Shown here piece by piece: positions 26,329 through 35,397 of a DNA stretch of 64,000 bases. Under the pieces are notes generated by a model. That model searched no databases. It saw nothing but the letters and a program-made list of their open reading frames with translations, and was not told where the DNA came from. Origin of the DNA: Bradyrhizobium diversitatis (GTDB lineage: Bacteria > Pseudomonadota > Alphaproteobacteria > Rhizobiales > Xanthobacteraceae); NCBI RefSeq assembly GCF_016031635.1, contig NZ_JACEGD010000003.1:186001-250000 (forward strand). The letters run 5' to 3'. Both the position numbers and the translations under genes were made by a program. Position 1 is the stretch's first letter. Each line of letters begins with the position of its first letter.

Positions 26329-27531
26329 ATGCAAACCTTGACCGAGCCGCACAACGCAATCCTGGTGGAGAAGACTCCGCTCGAAACCTATGTGCCGCCG
26401 GCAAAACCGTCGCTGATCGGCCTGTCGCGCACCGAGCTTGCCGATCGCCTCGGCGAGATCGGCGTCGCTCCGGCCCAGCGCAAGATGCGCGTGCAGCAGC
26501 TGTGGCACTGGATCTATTTCCGGGGCGCCCAGAGTTTTGACGACATGACTTCGATCTCGAAGGGCATCCGCGCCGATCTCGCCCAGCATTTCACGGTCGA
26601 CCGGCCCGAAGTCGTGGCCGAGCAGATCTCCAACGACGGCACCCGCAAATGGCTGCTGCGGCTGCCGAGCGGCGATTCCGTTCAGAAGGCGCATGAAGTC
26701 GAGTGCGTTTACATCCCCGAGACCGACCGCGGCACCCTGTGCGTCTCCTCGCAGGTCGGCTGCACGCTGAACTGCGCCTTCTGCCACACCGGCACGCAGC
26801 GCCTGGTGCGCAACCTCACCGCCGGCGAGATCGTCGGACAGGTGATGGTCGCGCGCGATCGTCTGAACGACTGGGCCGATCGCGAGGACGGCACGCGCCG
26901 CGTCACCAACATCGTGATGATGGGCATGGGCGAGCCGCTCTACAATTTCGACGCGGTGCGCGATGCGCTGCTGATCGCCGGCGACAATGAAGGCATCGGC
27001 ATATCCCGCCGCCGCATCACGCTGTCCACCTCCGGTGTGGTGCCGAACATCGTGCGCGCCGGCGAGGAGATCGGCGTCATGCTCGCGATCTCGCTGCATG
27101 CCGTGCGCGACGAGCTGCGCAACGAGCTGGTGCCGCTCAACCGCAAATATCCGATCAAGGAGCTCTTGCAGGCCTGCCGCGACTATCCCGGCGCCTCGAA
27201 CGCGCGCCGCATCACCTTCGAATATGTGATGCTCAAGGGCGTCAACGATTCGCTCGACGATGCGAAGCTGCTGGTGAAGATGCTCAAGGGCATTCCGGCC
27301 AAGATCAACCTGATCCCATTCAATCCCTGGCCCGGCACCGCCTATGAATGCTCGGACTGGGACCAGATCGAAAAATTCTCCGAATACATCTTCAACGCCG
27401 GCTATTCCTCGCCGGTACGCACCCCGCGCGGCCGCGACATCCTCGCCGCCTGCGGCCAGCTGAAGTCGGAGACCGAGAAGCTCAGCGCACGCGAACGTCA
27501 GGCGCTGCGCGCCATGGCGATGACGGATTGA
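26329..27531 (+). CDS. rlmN: Dual-specificity 23S rRNA/tRNA adenine-2 methyltransferase RlmN
   Basis: 400 aa. The radical SAM motif CTLNCAFC (residues about 146-153) is followed by [14 protein letters not shown] and the late catalytic Cys region [16 protein letters not shown]. RlmN methylates C2 of A2503 in 23S rRNA and A37 of some tRNAs via a methyl-cysteine intermediate. Leading residues ([35 protein letters not shown]) form the usual N-terminal accessory domain. Confidence 0.95.
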   Translation: MQTLTEPHNAILVEKTPLETYVPPAKPSLIGLSRTELADRLGEIGVAPAQRKMRVQQLWHWIYFRGAQSFDDMTSISKGIRADLAQHFTVDRPEVVAEQISNDGTRKWLLRLPSGDSVQKAHEVECVYIPETDRGTLCVSSQVGCTLNCAFCHTGTQRLVRNLTAGEIVGQVMVARDRLNDWADREDGTRRVTNIVMMGMGEPLYNFDAVRDALLIAGDNEGIGISRRRITLSTSGVVPNIVRAGEEIGVMLAISLHAVRDELRNELVPLNRKYPIKELLQACRDYPGASNARRITFEYVMLKGVNDSLDDAKLLVKMLKGIPAKINLIPFNPWPGTAYECSDWDQIEKFSEYIFNAGYSSPVRTPRGRDILAACGQLKSETEKLSARERQALRAMAMTD

Positions 27532-27557
27532 GGATGCGTGCCCGCGCTCTCGCATCC

Positions 27558-27645
27558 CCGTCATTGCGAGCGAAGCGAAGCAATCCAGAGCCTTTCCGCG
27601 GCGGCAGTCTGGATTGCTTCGTCGCTACGCTCCTCGCAATGACGG
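27558..27645. repeat. Palindromic element, copy A of the CATTGCGAGCGAAGC family
   Basis: CCGTCATTGCGAGCGAAGCG at the left is mirrored by CTACGCTCCTCGCAATGACGG at the right, and GCAATCCAGA pairs with TCTGGATTGC inside. Another copy is at 51820-51907. It lies just after rlmN and ends 14 bp before the next start. Confidence 0.8.
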
Positions 27646-27658
27646 TGAGGGTGGCGCC

Positions 27659-28150
27659 ATGTCCCTGATCGGCCGCCTCGTCGTCATCTTCATCGGCTTC
27701 CTCGCCGCCTGCTTCGTCGGCGGCATGATCGTCGTCGTCGCGCTGCTGTTTCCGGAGTTCGCCGATCTCGGCGCGGGTCCCGTGGATCAGGGCACGATCG
27801 ACATCCTGCTCGGCTTCGGCTTCATCTTCGTTTCGGGCTTCGCGCTGGTGCCGGCAATGGTCGTCGTCGCGATCACCGAGGCGCTCTACATCCGCAGCGC
27901 GCTTGCTTATGCCCTCGGCGGCGGCCTCGTCGGACTCGCCTGCTATCTCGGCCTCGTGCCGTTCCATCCCGACACCTTCCAGTTCGAAGGCATCGTGCGG
28001 CGGCACCTGGAGATCATGACCGGCGCAGGGATCGTTGCCGGCATGGTCTATTGGCTGATTGCCGGCCGCAATGCCGGCGCGTGGCGCGACCCGCCGCCTG
28101 CGCGCATGCCGCCTCCGCCCCTGCCGTCGAATTCAAGGCCGAAGGCATAA
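27659..28150 (+). CDS. Hypothetical four-helix membrane protein
   Basis: 163 aa from the ATG at 27659; the longer frame upstream is inside a palindromic repeat. It has four hydrophobic segments (residues about 3-30, 43-68, 77-105 and 120-140) and a proline-rich cytosolic tail (PPPARMPPPPLP). No recognised family; it may be a small rhizobial membrane protein of unknown function. Confidence 0.6.
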   Translation: MSLIGRLVVIFIGFLAACFVGGMIVVVALLFPEFADLGAGPVDQGTIDILLGFGFIFVSGFALVPAMVVVAITEALYIRSALAYALGGGLVGLACYLGLVPFHPDTFQFEGIVRRHLEIMTGAGIVAGMVYWLIAGRNAGAWRDPPPARMPPPPLPSNSRPKA

Positions 28151-28176
28151 TCCTTGCCGAGAGAGCTCGTATCGAC

Positions 28177-28521
28177 ATGGATTCAAATCAGAGACTGGCG
28201 TCCGCAATCCTGGCAAGCGTGATTAACGCGCAGTTGGGCAAATTGTCACTTCCCGAGCTAGAGCAAAATATCCTCGCTCAATTGCCGGCTATTGACTCAT
28301 CCTTGCCTGGAGCGACCCGGAAACTTCTGGATGAGTTAGTACTGAACGTCTTTCAGACGCAGAATAAAAATGGTGCCGCAGCCCTCAATACTCCGCGCCA
28401 GTTTACCTACTACGAAGATCAAGGTGTCGATATCCTGTTCGAGCAAGCAGCAAATGCCCTTAGGACCTACCTTGAGAGTATTGCGTCACCTCATCCCACT
28501 CCGCTAAACCGCGCGCCATGA
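28177..28521 (+). CDS. Hypothetical protein of lower GC than neighbours
   Basis: 114 aa. It is soluble and mostly helical (QRLASAILASVINAQLGKLSLPELEQNILAQL; ALRTYLESIAS). No family recognised. Codons are visibly AT-richer than both neighbours (GTTAGTACT, CCTCAATACT), suggesting recent acquisition. Its stop overlaps the start of the PAP2 gene (ATGA, 28518-28521), so it is integrated into the transcription unit. No ribosome site of note. Confidence 0.5.
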   Translation: MDSNQRLASAILASVINAQLGKLSLPELEQNILAQLPAIDSSLPGATRKLLDELVLNVFQTQNKNGAAALNTPRQFTYYEDQGVDILFEQAANALRTYLESIASPHPTPLNRAP

Positions 28522-29294
28522 ACCGGACTGGACTCTTCATCGCCCTGACGTTGTGGCTCGTGATCGGCGTCGTCTTCGGCCTCTATCCCGAGCTCGATCT
28601 CAAGCTCGCCGCGCTGTTCTTCGATCCCGAGACCAGGACGTTTCCGCTCAAGCTGAACGGCTGGGCCAGTTTCGCACGTGACGCCGCGATGTGGGTCGCC
28701 TGGGCATTCGTGCTGCCATCGCTGGTCGCACTCGTGGTCAAGATGATCCGGCCGGACCGGCCGCTGATGGTGTCGGGCCGCGCGATGGTGTTCCTGCTGG
28801 TCACGATCATCCTGTCGGCCGGCATCCTCACCAATCTCACCTTCAAGACCTATTGGGGCCGGCCACGCCCGGTGGTGGTGACCGAGTTTGCCGGCGACCA
28901 GCAATTCGTGCCGTGGTGGGATCCGCGCGGCGGCTGCGCGCGCAACTGCTCGTTCTTCTCGGGCGAGGGTGCGACCGCGTTCTGGACGCTCGCGCCGGCC
29001 GCGCTGGCGCCGCCGCCGTGGCGCCCGCTCGCCTATGCCGCCGCCGTGGTGTTCGGCGCCTTGACCAGCGGGCTGCGCATGGCCTTCGGGGGTCACTTCT
29101 TCACCGACGTTTCCATCGCCGGCCTCGTCACCTTCGTCGTGATCTGGTTCGCCTACGCGGTGATTTACCGCTGGCCGCGGACGCGGTTTTCGGACGAGGC
29201 GGTCGATGCCGCCCTGACCCGGCTGAGCATGCCCGGCTACCGGCTCCGCCAGCGCCTGTTCGGCCGCAAGACCGGTCCCGAGCCGTCGGTTTAG
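28518..29294 (+). CDS. PAP2 superfamily membrane phosphatase
   Basis: 258 aa with six hydrophobic segments. The PAP2 phosphatase motifs are present in order: KTYWGRPRP (KxxxxxxRP-type), the central motif FFSGEGATAFWTL (SGE variant of PSGH), and SGLRMAFGGHFFTDV (SRxxxxxHxxxD-type). Related to lipid A 1- or 4'-phosphatases and undecaprenyl diphosphatases; the SGE in place of the usual SGH is a departure that could alter activity. The gene overlaps the preceding ORF by 4 bp. Confidence 0.82.
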   Translation: MNRTGLFIALTLWLVIGVVFGLYPELDLKLAALFFDPETRTFPLKLNGWASFARDAAMWVAWAFVLPSLVALVVKMIRPDRPLMVSGRAMVFLLVTIILSAGILTNLTFKTYWGRPRPVVVTEFAGDQQFVPWWDPRGGCARNCSFFSGEGATAFWTLAPAALAPPPWRPLAYAAAVVFGALTSGLRMAFGGHFFTDVSIAGLVTFVVIWFAYAVIYRWPRTRFSDEAVDAALTRLSMPGYRLRQRLFGRKTGPEPSV

Positions 29295-29369
29295 GCCATT
29301 AAAGGGGTGCCGAGCCCTGCGAAATTTGATATTCGCGCGGTCAAGTTCGAAACCTTCACCAGCCCTTGA

Positions 29370-30725
<1,356 letters not shown>

Positions 30726-30910
30726 GGCACGCTGTGCATACCCTGCAGTACTGAGTGAATTGTCTTCGAGGTGCAAGCGACCTCCCCTTGGGGGCTAAGC
30801 GCTCGTTCGTTGCGACTAAGGTTGTGGTGGAAAAGATCTCTCGTATATGTTGTGCTTCAGTGTATATTTGATCGTGAGCTACTCCACATGCCGGATATTG
30901 GACGACTGAT

Positions 30911-31315
30911 TTGCGGCGACGCGGGCCCGTCTTTGCAATCAACCTTTGCAATCTATTGGACAGCATTCCCTCGAAGCGGCTGACGTTTGATATGATAGAT
31001 CAGTGGATAGGTGCGCTGCCGGAGCCGGCTGAATTTCACGTGTCCGGTCAAGCCTTCCATGAGGTGCAGTTGCCTCCATTGCCGGTGGAGCATGGTCTCG
31101 CCATTTTAGATAAACCAGTAACGGTCTTAGGAAAATCAGCAGCTTATCCTTATGGACTAACGGACAATTTGATCGAACGCCTGACAGGGGCCGGAATCAC
31201 GACGGTTGGTCAGCTTGCTACGACGGACAACCGTACGCTCGATCAGATAGACTATATTGGAGATGCTACCATCAAGCGCATACGCGAGGTGGTGTATCAA
31301 GCGATTTGGATGTAG
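30911..31315 (+). CDS. Hypothetical protein with RNA polymerase alpha-CTD-like helix-hairpin-helix
   Basis: 134 aa from a TTG at 30911; an ATG at 30992 would give 107 aa. The first half is unknown (SKRLTFDMIDQWIGALPEP). Residues about 80-130 (YGLTDNLIERLTGAGITT, VGQLATTDNRTLDQI, IGDATIKRIREVV) match the alpha-CTD/HhH layout used for DNA minor-groove or nucleic acid binding. It lies wholly in the AT-rich insert between the two argG ends, with no obvious relation to neighbours. It could be a remnant of a larger mobile element gene. Confidence 0.5.
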   Translation: MRRRGPVFAINLCNLLDSIPSKRLTFDMIDQWIGALPEPAEFHVSGQAFHEVQLPPLPVEHGLAILDKPVTVLGKSAAYPYGLTDNLIERLTGAGITTVGQLATTDNRTLDQIDYIGDATIKRIREVVYQAIWM

Positions 31316-31400
31316 GAATAACGTTCACTGGCTTTGAAGATGTCCAATGTGCGGACGCGGCGACGTGTGATGACGTAGGCGGGCCTGTCACCGGCGACAG

Positions 31401-31550
31401 CCCAACCTCACTTATGCGCTGCACAAGCTGACCATGCGCAACCTCGACATCGCCGACACCCGCACCAAGCTGAAGCTCTACAGCGACACCGGCCTGCTCT
31501 CGGGCAGCGAAGGCTCGCAGATCTTCCGCCTGGAGAGCGACAATGGTTAA
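31401..31550 (+). pseudogene. Remnant of the 3' end of argG
   Basis: Reads [20 protein letters not shown] onward to the stop, in frame with the argG C-terminus but lacking about 25 residues ([14 protein letters not shown] to GQ) relative to the intact copy. Bases 31426-31550 are the near-identical direct repeat. No start codon or upstream frame. It is the left-over target-gene end after an insertion, or a degraded duplication. Confidence 0.85.
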
Positions 31551-31554
31551 GCCT

Positions 31555-31598
31555 TTCGTAGCCCCGGATCGCGCTTTCGCTCGATCCGGGGCTACGAA
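31555..31598. repeat. 17-bp palindrome after the argG remnant
   Basis: TTCGTAGCCCCGGATCG (31555-31571) pairs perfectly with CGATCCGGGGCTACGAA (31582-31598), loop of 10. It directly follows the remnant's stop codon and precedes the alkaline phosphatase gene; a possible terminator or REP-like element. Confidence 0.7.
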
Positions 31599-31670
31599 TT
31601 TAATGACGGTGTCATTCTCGATCGCTACGCTTGCCGTTCATGTCGGAAACCGGATTGCGGAGCATCGAGC

Positions 31671-33428
31671 ATGGTCAGGGGATCGGCACTCGCCTCTCTC
31701 ATCGTCCTCTGTTGGGCATCGTCACTGTCGGCGCAGACGATCTATCCGATCGATCGTGCCGAGATCCTGGCCGGAGCCAAATTCGACTTCAAGGTCGAGC
31801 TTCCCGGGCCGGTCGATCCCGCCAAGTTGAAGGTGACGGTGAACGGCGCGGACTACGCGACCGCGTTCGGCCGTGCCGGCAGCTTCATCGAGCGCGAGGA
31901 CGGCAAGGATCAGTCGGCCCTGATCCTGCGCGACGTCACGCTGACCAGGCCGGGCAACGTCGTCGTGGACGTGAGCGACGGCATGGGCCAGCACAGCGTT
32001 ACATGGACGGTCTACGATACGGGGCCGCGCAAGGCGAAGAACGTCATCCTGTTCATCGGCGACGGCATGTCGCCGGCGCACCGTGTCGCAGCCCGAATCC
32101 TGTCCAAGGGGATTTCGGAGGGCAAGAGCCGCGGCAAGCTCGCCATCGACGACATGCCTCACATGGCGCTGGTGGCAACCGCAGGCTCGGATTCGATCAT
32201 CACCGACTCCGCGAACTCGGCCAGCGCCTATGCGACCGGGCACAAGAGCGCCGTCAATGCCCTCGGCGTCTATGCGGACCGCAGCGCAAGCGCGTTCGAC
32301 GATCCACGGGTCGAAACCATCACCAGCCTTGCGAGGAGGCGGCACGGCATGGCGATCGGCATCGTCACCAACACCGAGATCGAAGACGCGACGCCGGCGG
32401 CGATGGTTGCGCACACGCGCCGCCGTGCCGCCTATGACGAGATCGTCGAGCAGTTCTTTGCGGCGAAGCCGGATGTCCTGATGGGCGGCGGCAGCGCGAA
32501 TTTTCTGCCGAAGTCGGCCGCCGGCTCGAAACGCAAGGATGAGACCGACTACATCGCCAAGTTCCGCGATGCAGGCTATCAGGTGGCGACCACCGCGAGC
32601 GAACTCGGCGCTCTCTCGGTAAAGCCCGAGACGACCAGGCTGCTCGGGCTGTTCGCCACCGGCAACATGGACGGTGTGCTCGACCGCAAATTCCTGAAGG
32701 GTGGCGGCGTCAAGAAATTTCCTGAGCAGCCCGACCTGACCGAGCAGGTGCAGGCCGCGCTGCAACTGCTGTCGCGGAATGAGGCCGGCTTCTTCCTGAT
32801 GGTCGAATCCGGAATGATCGACAAATATGCGCATCTGCTCGACATGGAGCGCGCCGTCTACGACACGATCATGCTCGACAATGCGGTGCGCCAGACGCGT
32901 GAATGGGCGCGGGCGCGCGGCGACGACACCCTCATCCTGGTGCTGGCAGACCACAATCATCCCAACAGCCTCGTCGGCACGGTGAATGATGACATGGCCA
33001 CCGTGCCCAACGTTCCCTTGCGCGAGCGCGTCGGCGTCTACGATCGGGCTGGATTTCCCAATTACCCGGCTCCCGACGCGGAAGGCTATCCGGCGCGCAT
33101 CGACGTCAGCCGCCGGCTGGCCATTTTCTCCGCCAGCCTGCCGGATCACTACGAGACGTTCCGTCCGAAGCTAGACAATCCCAACGAGCCGACCGTCAAG
33201 GCCGGCGCCGACGGGACCTTCAAGGCCAACGACAAATACAAGGACGTCCCGGGCGCGGTGCTGCGCCCCGGCAATCTTTCGGCGATGATCGGCGCCAGCG
33301 TGCATTCGGGCGAGGATGTCATCCTGACGGCGACCGGACCGGGCAGCGAGCGCGTGCACGGCTCGATGGACAATACCGAAGTGTTCCGCGTCATGGCCGA
33401 TGCGTTGGGACTGGCTGCGGGGCAATGA
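31671..33428 (+). CDS. PhoA-type alkaline phosphatase, exported
   Basis: 585 aa with a Sec signal peptide (MVRGSALASLIVLCWASSLSA, cleavage before QTIYP). The metal-binding start NVILFIGDGMS, the nucleophile region ITDSANSASAYATGHKS (Ser in DSA), IEDATPAAMVAHTRRR, FFLMVESGMID and a late VHSGEDVIL form the full catalytic set. An N-terminal domain (30-110) precedes the catalytic part and is not in E. coli PhoA. It cleaves phosphomonoesters in the periplasm; a second phosphatase (PhoD type) is at 19085. Confidence 0.92.
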   Translation: MVRGSALASLIVLCWASSLSAQTIYPIDRAEILAGAKFDFKVELPGPVDPAKLKVTVNGADYATAFGRAGSFIEREDGKDQSALILRDVTLTRPGNVVVDVSDGMGQHSVTWTVYDTGPRKAKNVILFIGDGMSPAHRVAARILSKGISEGKSRGKLAIDDMPHMALVATAGSDSIITDSANSASAYATGHKSAVNALGVYADRSASAFDDPRVETITSLARRRHGMAIGIVTNTEIEDATPAAMVAHTRRRAAYDEIVEQFFAAKPDVLMGGGSANFLPKSAAGSKRKDETDYIAKFRDAGYQVATTASELGALSVKPETTRLLGLFATGNMDGVLDRKFLKGGGVKKFPEQPDLTEQVQAALQLLSRNEAGFFLMVESGMIDKYAHLLDMERAVYDTIMLDNAVRQTREWARARGDDTLILVLADHNHPNSLVGTVNDDMATVPNVPLRERVGVYDRAGFPNYPAPDAEGYPARIDVSRRLAIFSASLPDHYETFRPKLDNPNEPTVKAGADGTFKANDKYKDVPGAVLRPGNLSAMIGASVHSGEDVILTATGPGSERVHGSMDNTEVFRVMADALGLAAGQ

Positions 33429-33525
33429 TGCAGAAGTTCGATTGCGAACCGCGCCCGGTTGCACTCCTCCCGCAAACGGGCGCGGCAGGGCGGTCCGCAC
33501 CCGGCTCGCTCACGTCACATGCCTT

Positions 33526-34146
33526 TCATGATGAGGGGGGCGGCGCGAAGACCAGCTTGACACAGCTGCGGAAGAGCAGGATCTGCCGCTCCAGCCGCTT
33601 GGGATCGTTGAGTGTCTTCGACATGATGATCGCGCCGTCGACCACGCACGAGATCATCTCTGCGAGATCGTCGAGGTCGATCGGCTCGCGCGGCGGATAG
33701 ACCGCGGCGATGCCGTCGAGGATCGCGCGGAAGTGCGCATTCCAGGCCCGGACCGATTGCGCGGTCAGGTCGCGAACCTCGCGGTCGAACAGGCGCTCCT
33801 GATAGCAGATGCTGGCGATCAGGCACCCGGGATGGCCGTTGGGCAGATCGGCCATGACCTCGGCCAGCAGCTTCAGCGAGATCAGGAACGATTGCAGCGG
33901 ATCGTCCGAGAGCTCACGCCCTCGCTGGAAGATCTCCTCGAACAGGCGATCGTTCGTCTCCACATAGCGGCGCAGCATCTCCCGCGCGAGCGCGTTCTTG
34001 TCCCTGAAGTGATAGAAGAATCCGCTCTTGGTCAGTCCGGCCTCGGCGATGACCTCGTCGATCGAGGTCGCTCCGAAGCCCTTCGCGAGCACCGCCGCTT
34101 CCGCGATCTCGAGAATGCGCTCGCGCGTCGCTTCGCCCTTTCCCAT
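33526..34146 (-). CDS. TetR/AcrR family transcriptional regulator
   Basis: 206 aa from the ATG at 34146 (MGKGEATRERILEIAEAAV). The N-terminal HTH is clear: GFGATSIDEVIAEAGLTKSGFFYHFRDKNALAREML. The C-terminal ligand domain is typical TetR (WNAHFRAILDGIAAVYPPRE). It is divergent from the homocysteine methyltransferase-like gene (starts 34146 and 34375), so that gene and itself are the likely targets; the inducing ligand is unknown. Confidence 0.88.
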   Translation of the reverse strand: MGKGEATRERILEIAEAAVLAKGFGATSIDEVIAEAGLTKSGFFYHFRDKNALAREMLRRYVETNDRLFEEIFQRGRELSDDPLQSFLISLKLLAEVMADLPNGHPGCLIASICYQERLFDREVRDLTAQSVRAWNAHFRAILDGIAAVYPPREPIDLDDLAEMISCVVDGAIIMSKTLNDPKRLERQILLFRSCVKLVFAPPPSS

Positions 34147-34374
34147 CGATGCCTCCAAAACCGTACCAACGGTGCGGAATTTGCCGCGCAGGCAAGCGCG
34201 CCGGTCCGATTGCCTCACGCAAGTCTTTGATTTGTATCCGTTTGCGGGAGGAAGTTCAGCCGCACCATCAGGCTTCTAGAGCGACGCGACATTATGCGGC
34301 ACCAATTGCCGAGACCGAAGGAGGGCATGGCGCGACCGAATGAAGAGCGGCCCGTGCAAATGATGGAGCGATCA

Positions 34375-35331
34375 ATGGCCAAATACAGACACGATCTGCC
34401 GCAGCACCGCGGCGGCATCTTCTTGACCGATGGCGGCATGGAAATCACCCTGATCTTTCACCAAGGGCTGGAGCTGCCGCACTTCGCGGCATTCGTGCTG
34501 CTGGACAGCGCCGATGGCCGCGCGCATCTGAAGCGGTACTACGAGGCCTATCTTCGCATCGCGCGGCAGCATGGACTCGGCTTCGTGCTCGACAGTCCGA
34601 CCTGGCGCGCCAACCCCGATTGGGGCGCCAGGCTCGGCTACGATGCGGCCGGGCTCAAGGCCGTCAACATGGACGCCATTCGCCTTCTCGACGAATTGCG
34701 CAGCACATGGGAATCGCCTCGCACGCCATGCGTGATCAACGGCGCGATCGGTCCGCGTGGCGACGGCTACAAGGCCGGCAACATGGACGCGGCGGAGGCG
34801 GAAGCCTACCACTCGGCCCAGATCGCAGCCTTCGCCGAGGCTGGCGCCGACATGGTGACTGCGTTCACGCTGAACAGCATCAACGAAGCCGTCGGCGTGG
34901 TGCGTGCAGCCAGGACGCAGGAAATTCCGGTCGCGATCTCCTTCACGGTCGAGACCGATGGCCGCCTCGTCAGGGGCGAGTCGTTGCGCGAGGCGATCGA
35001 AGCGGTCGACGACGCAACGCACCGTGCTTGCGAATATTTCCTGATCAACTGCGCGCATCCGGCCCATTTTGACGGCGCGCTCGCGGCTGGCGAATCGTGG
35101 GTCCAGCGCATCCACGGCATCCGGGCCAACGCGTCGATCAAGAGCCATGCCGAGCTCGACGAATCGGAGACGCTCGACAGCGGCGATCCCGTCGATCTCG
35201 GCCGCCGTTACCTCTCGCTCAGGCGCGCGTTTCCGCAGATGCGGATTCTCGGCGGCTGTTGCGGTACCGATCACCGGCACGTTGCGGCCGTTTGCGAGGC
35301 CTGCCTGCCGCCAGAGGCGATGAGTGCGTAA
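34375..35331 (+). CDS. Homocysteine S-methyltransferase family protein
   Basis: 318 aa from the ATG at 34375, which follows GGAG and gives MAKYRHDLPQHRGGIFLTDGGMEITLIFHQG. The zinc-binding cysteines of the family are present: NCAHP near residue 223 and GGCCGTDHRH near residue 300. Such enzymes move a methyl group from S-methylmethionine or a similar donor to homocysteine or an analogue. It is divergent from the TetR regulator and ends in a terminator hairpin. Confidence 0.85.
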   Translation: MAKYRHDLPQHRGGIFLTDGGMEITLIFHQGLELPHFAAFVLLDSADGRAHLKRYYEAYLRIARQHGLGFVLDSPTWRANPDWGARLGYDAAGLKAVNMDAIRLLDELRSTWESPRTPCVINGAIGPRGDGYKAGNMDAAEAEAYHSAQIAAFAEAGADMVTAFTLNSINEAVGVVRAARTQEIPVAISFTVETDGRLVRGESLREAIEAVDDATHRACEYFLINCAHPAHFDGALAAGESWVQRIHGIRANASIKSHAELDESETLDSGDPVDLGRRYLSLRRAFPQMRILGGCCGTDHRHVAAVCEACLPPEAMSA

Positions 35332-35344
35332 TACATGCAAAATG

Positions 35345-35372
35345 AAATGGCCGGGATTGCTCCCGGCCATTT
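35345..35372. terminator. Bidirectional terminator-like hairpin
   Basis: AAATGGCCGGGA (35345-35356) pairs with TCCCGGCCATTT (35361-35372) with a 4-nt loop. It lies between two convergent genes, the homocysteine methyltransferase-like gene and the OmpA gene, and could serve both. Confidence 0.75.
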
Positions 35373-35397
35373 GCGTGTTGCGTGCGTGGCTTGTGCC

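Noticed and set aside
31600..31670. Possible PhoB box before the PhoA-type gene (GTGTCAT near 31608)
   Set aside because: A second half-site at the required 11-bp spacing is absent.
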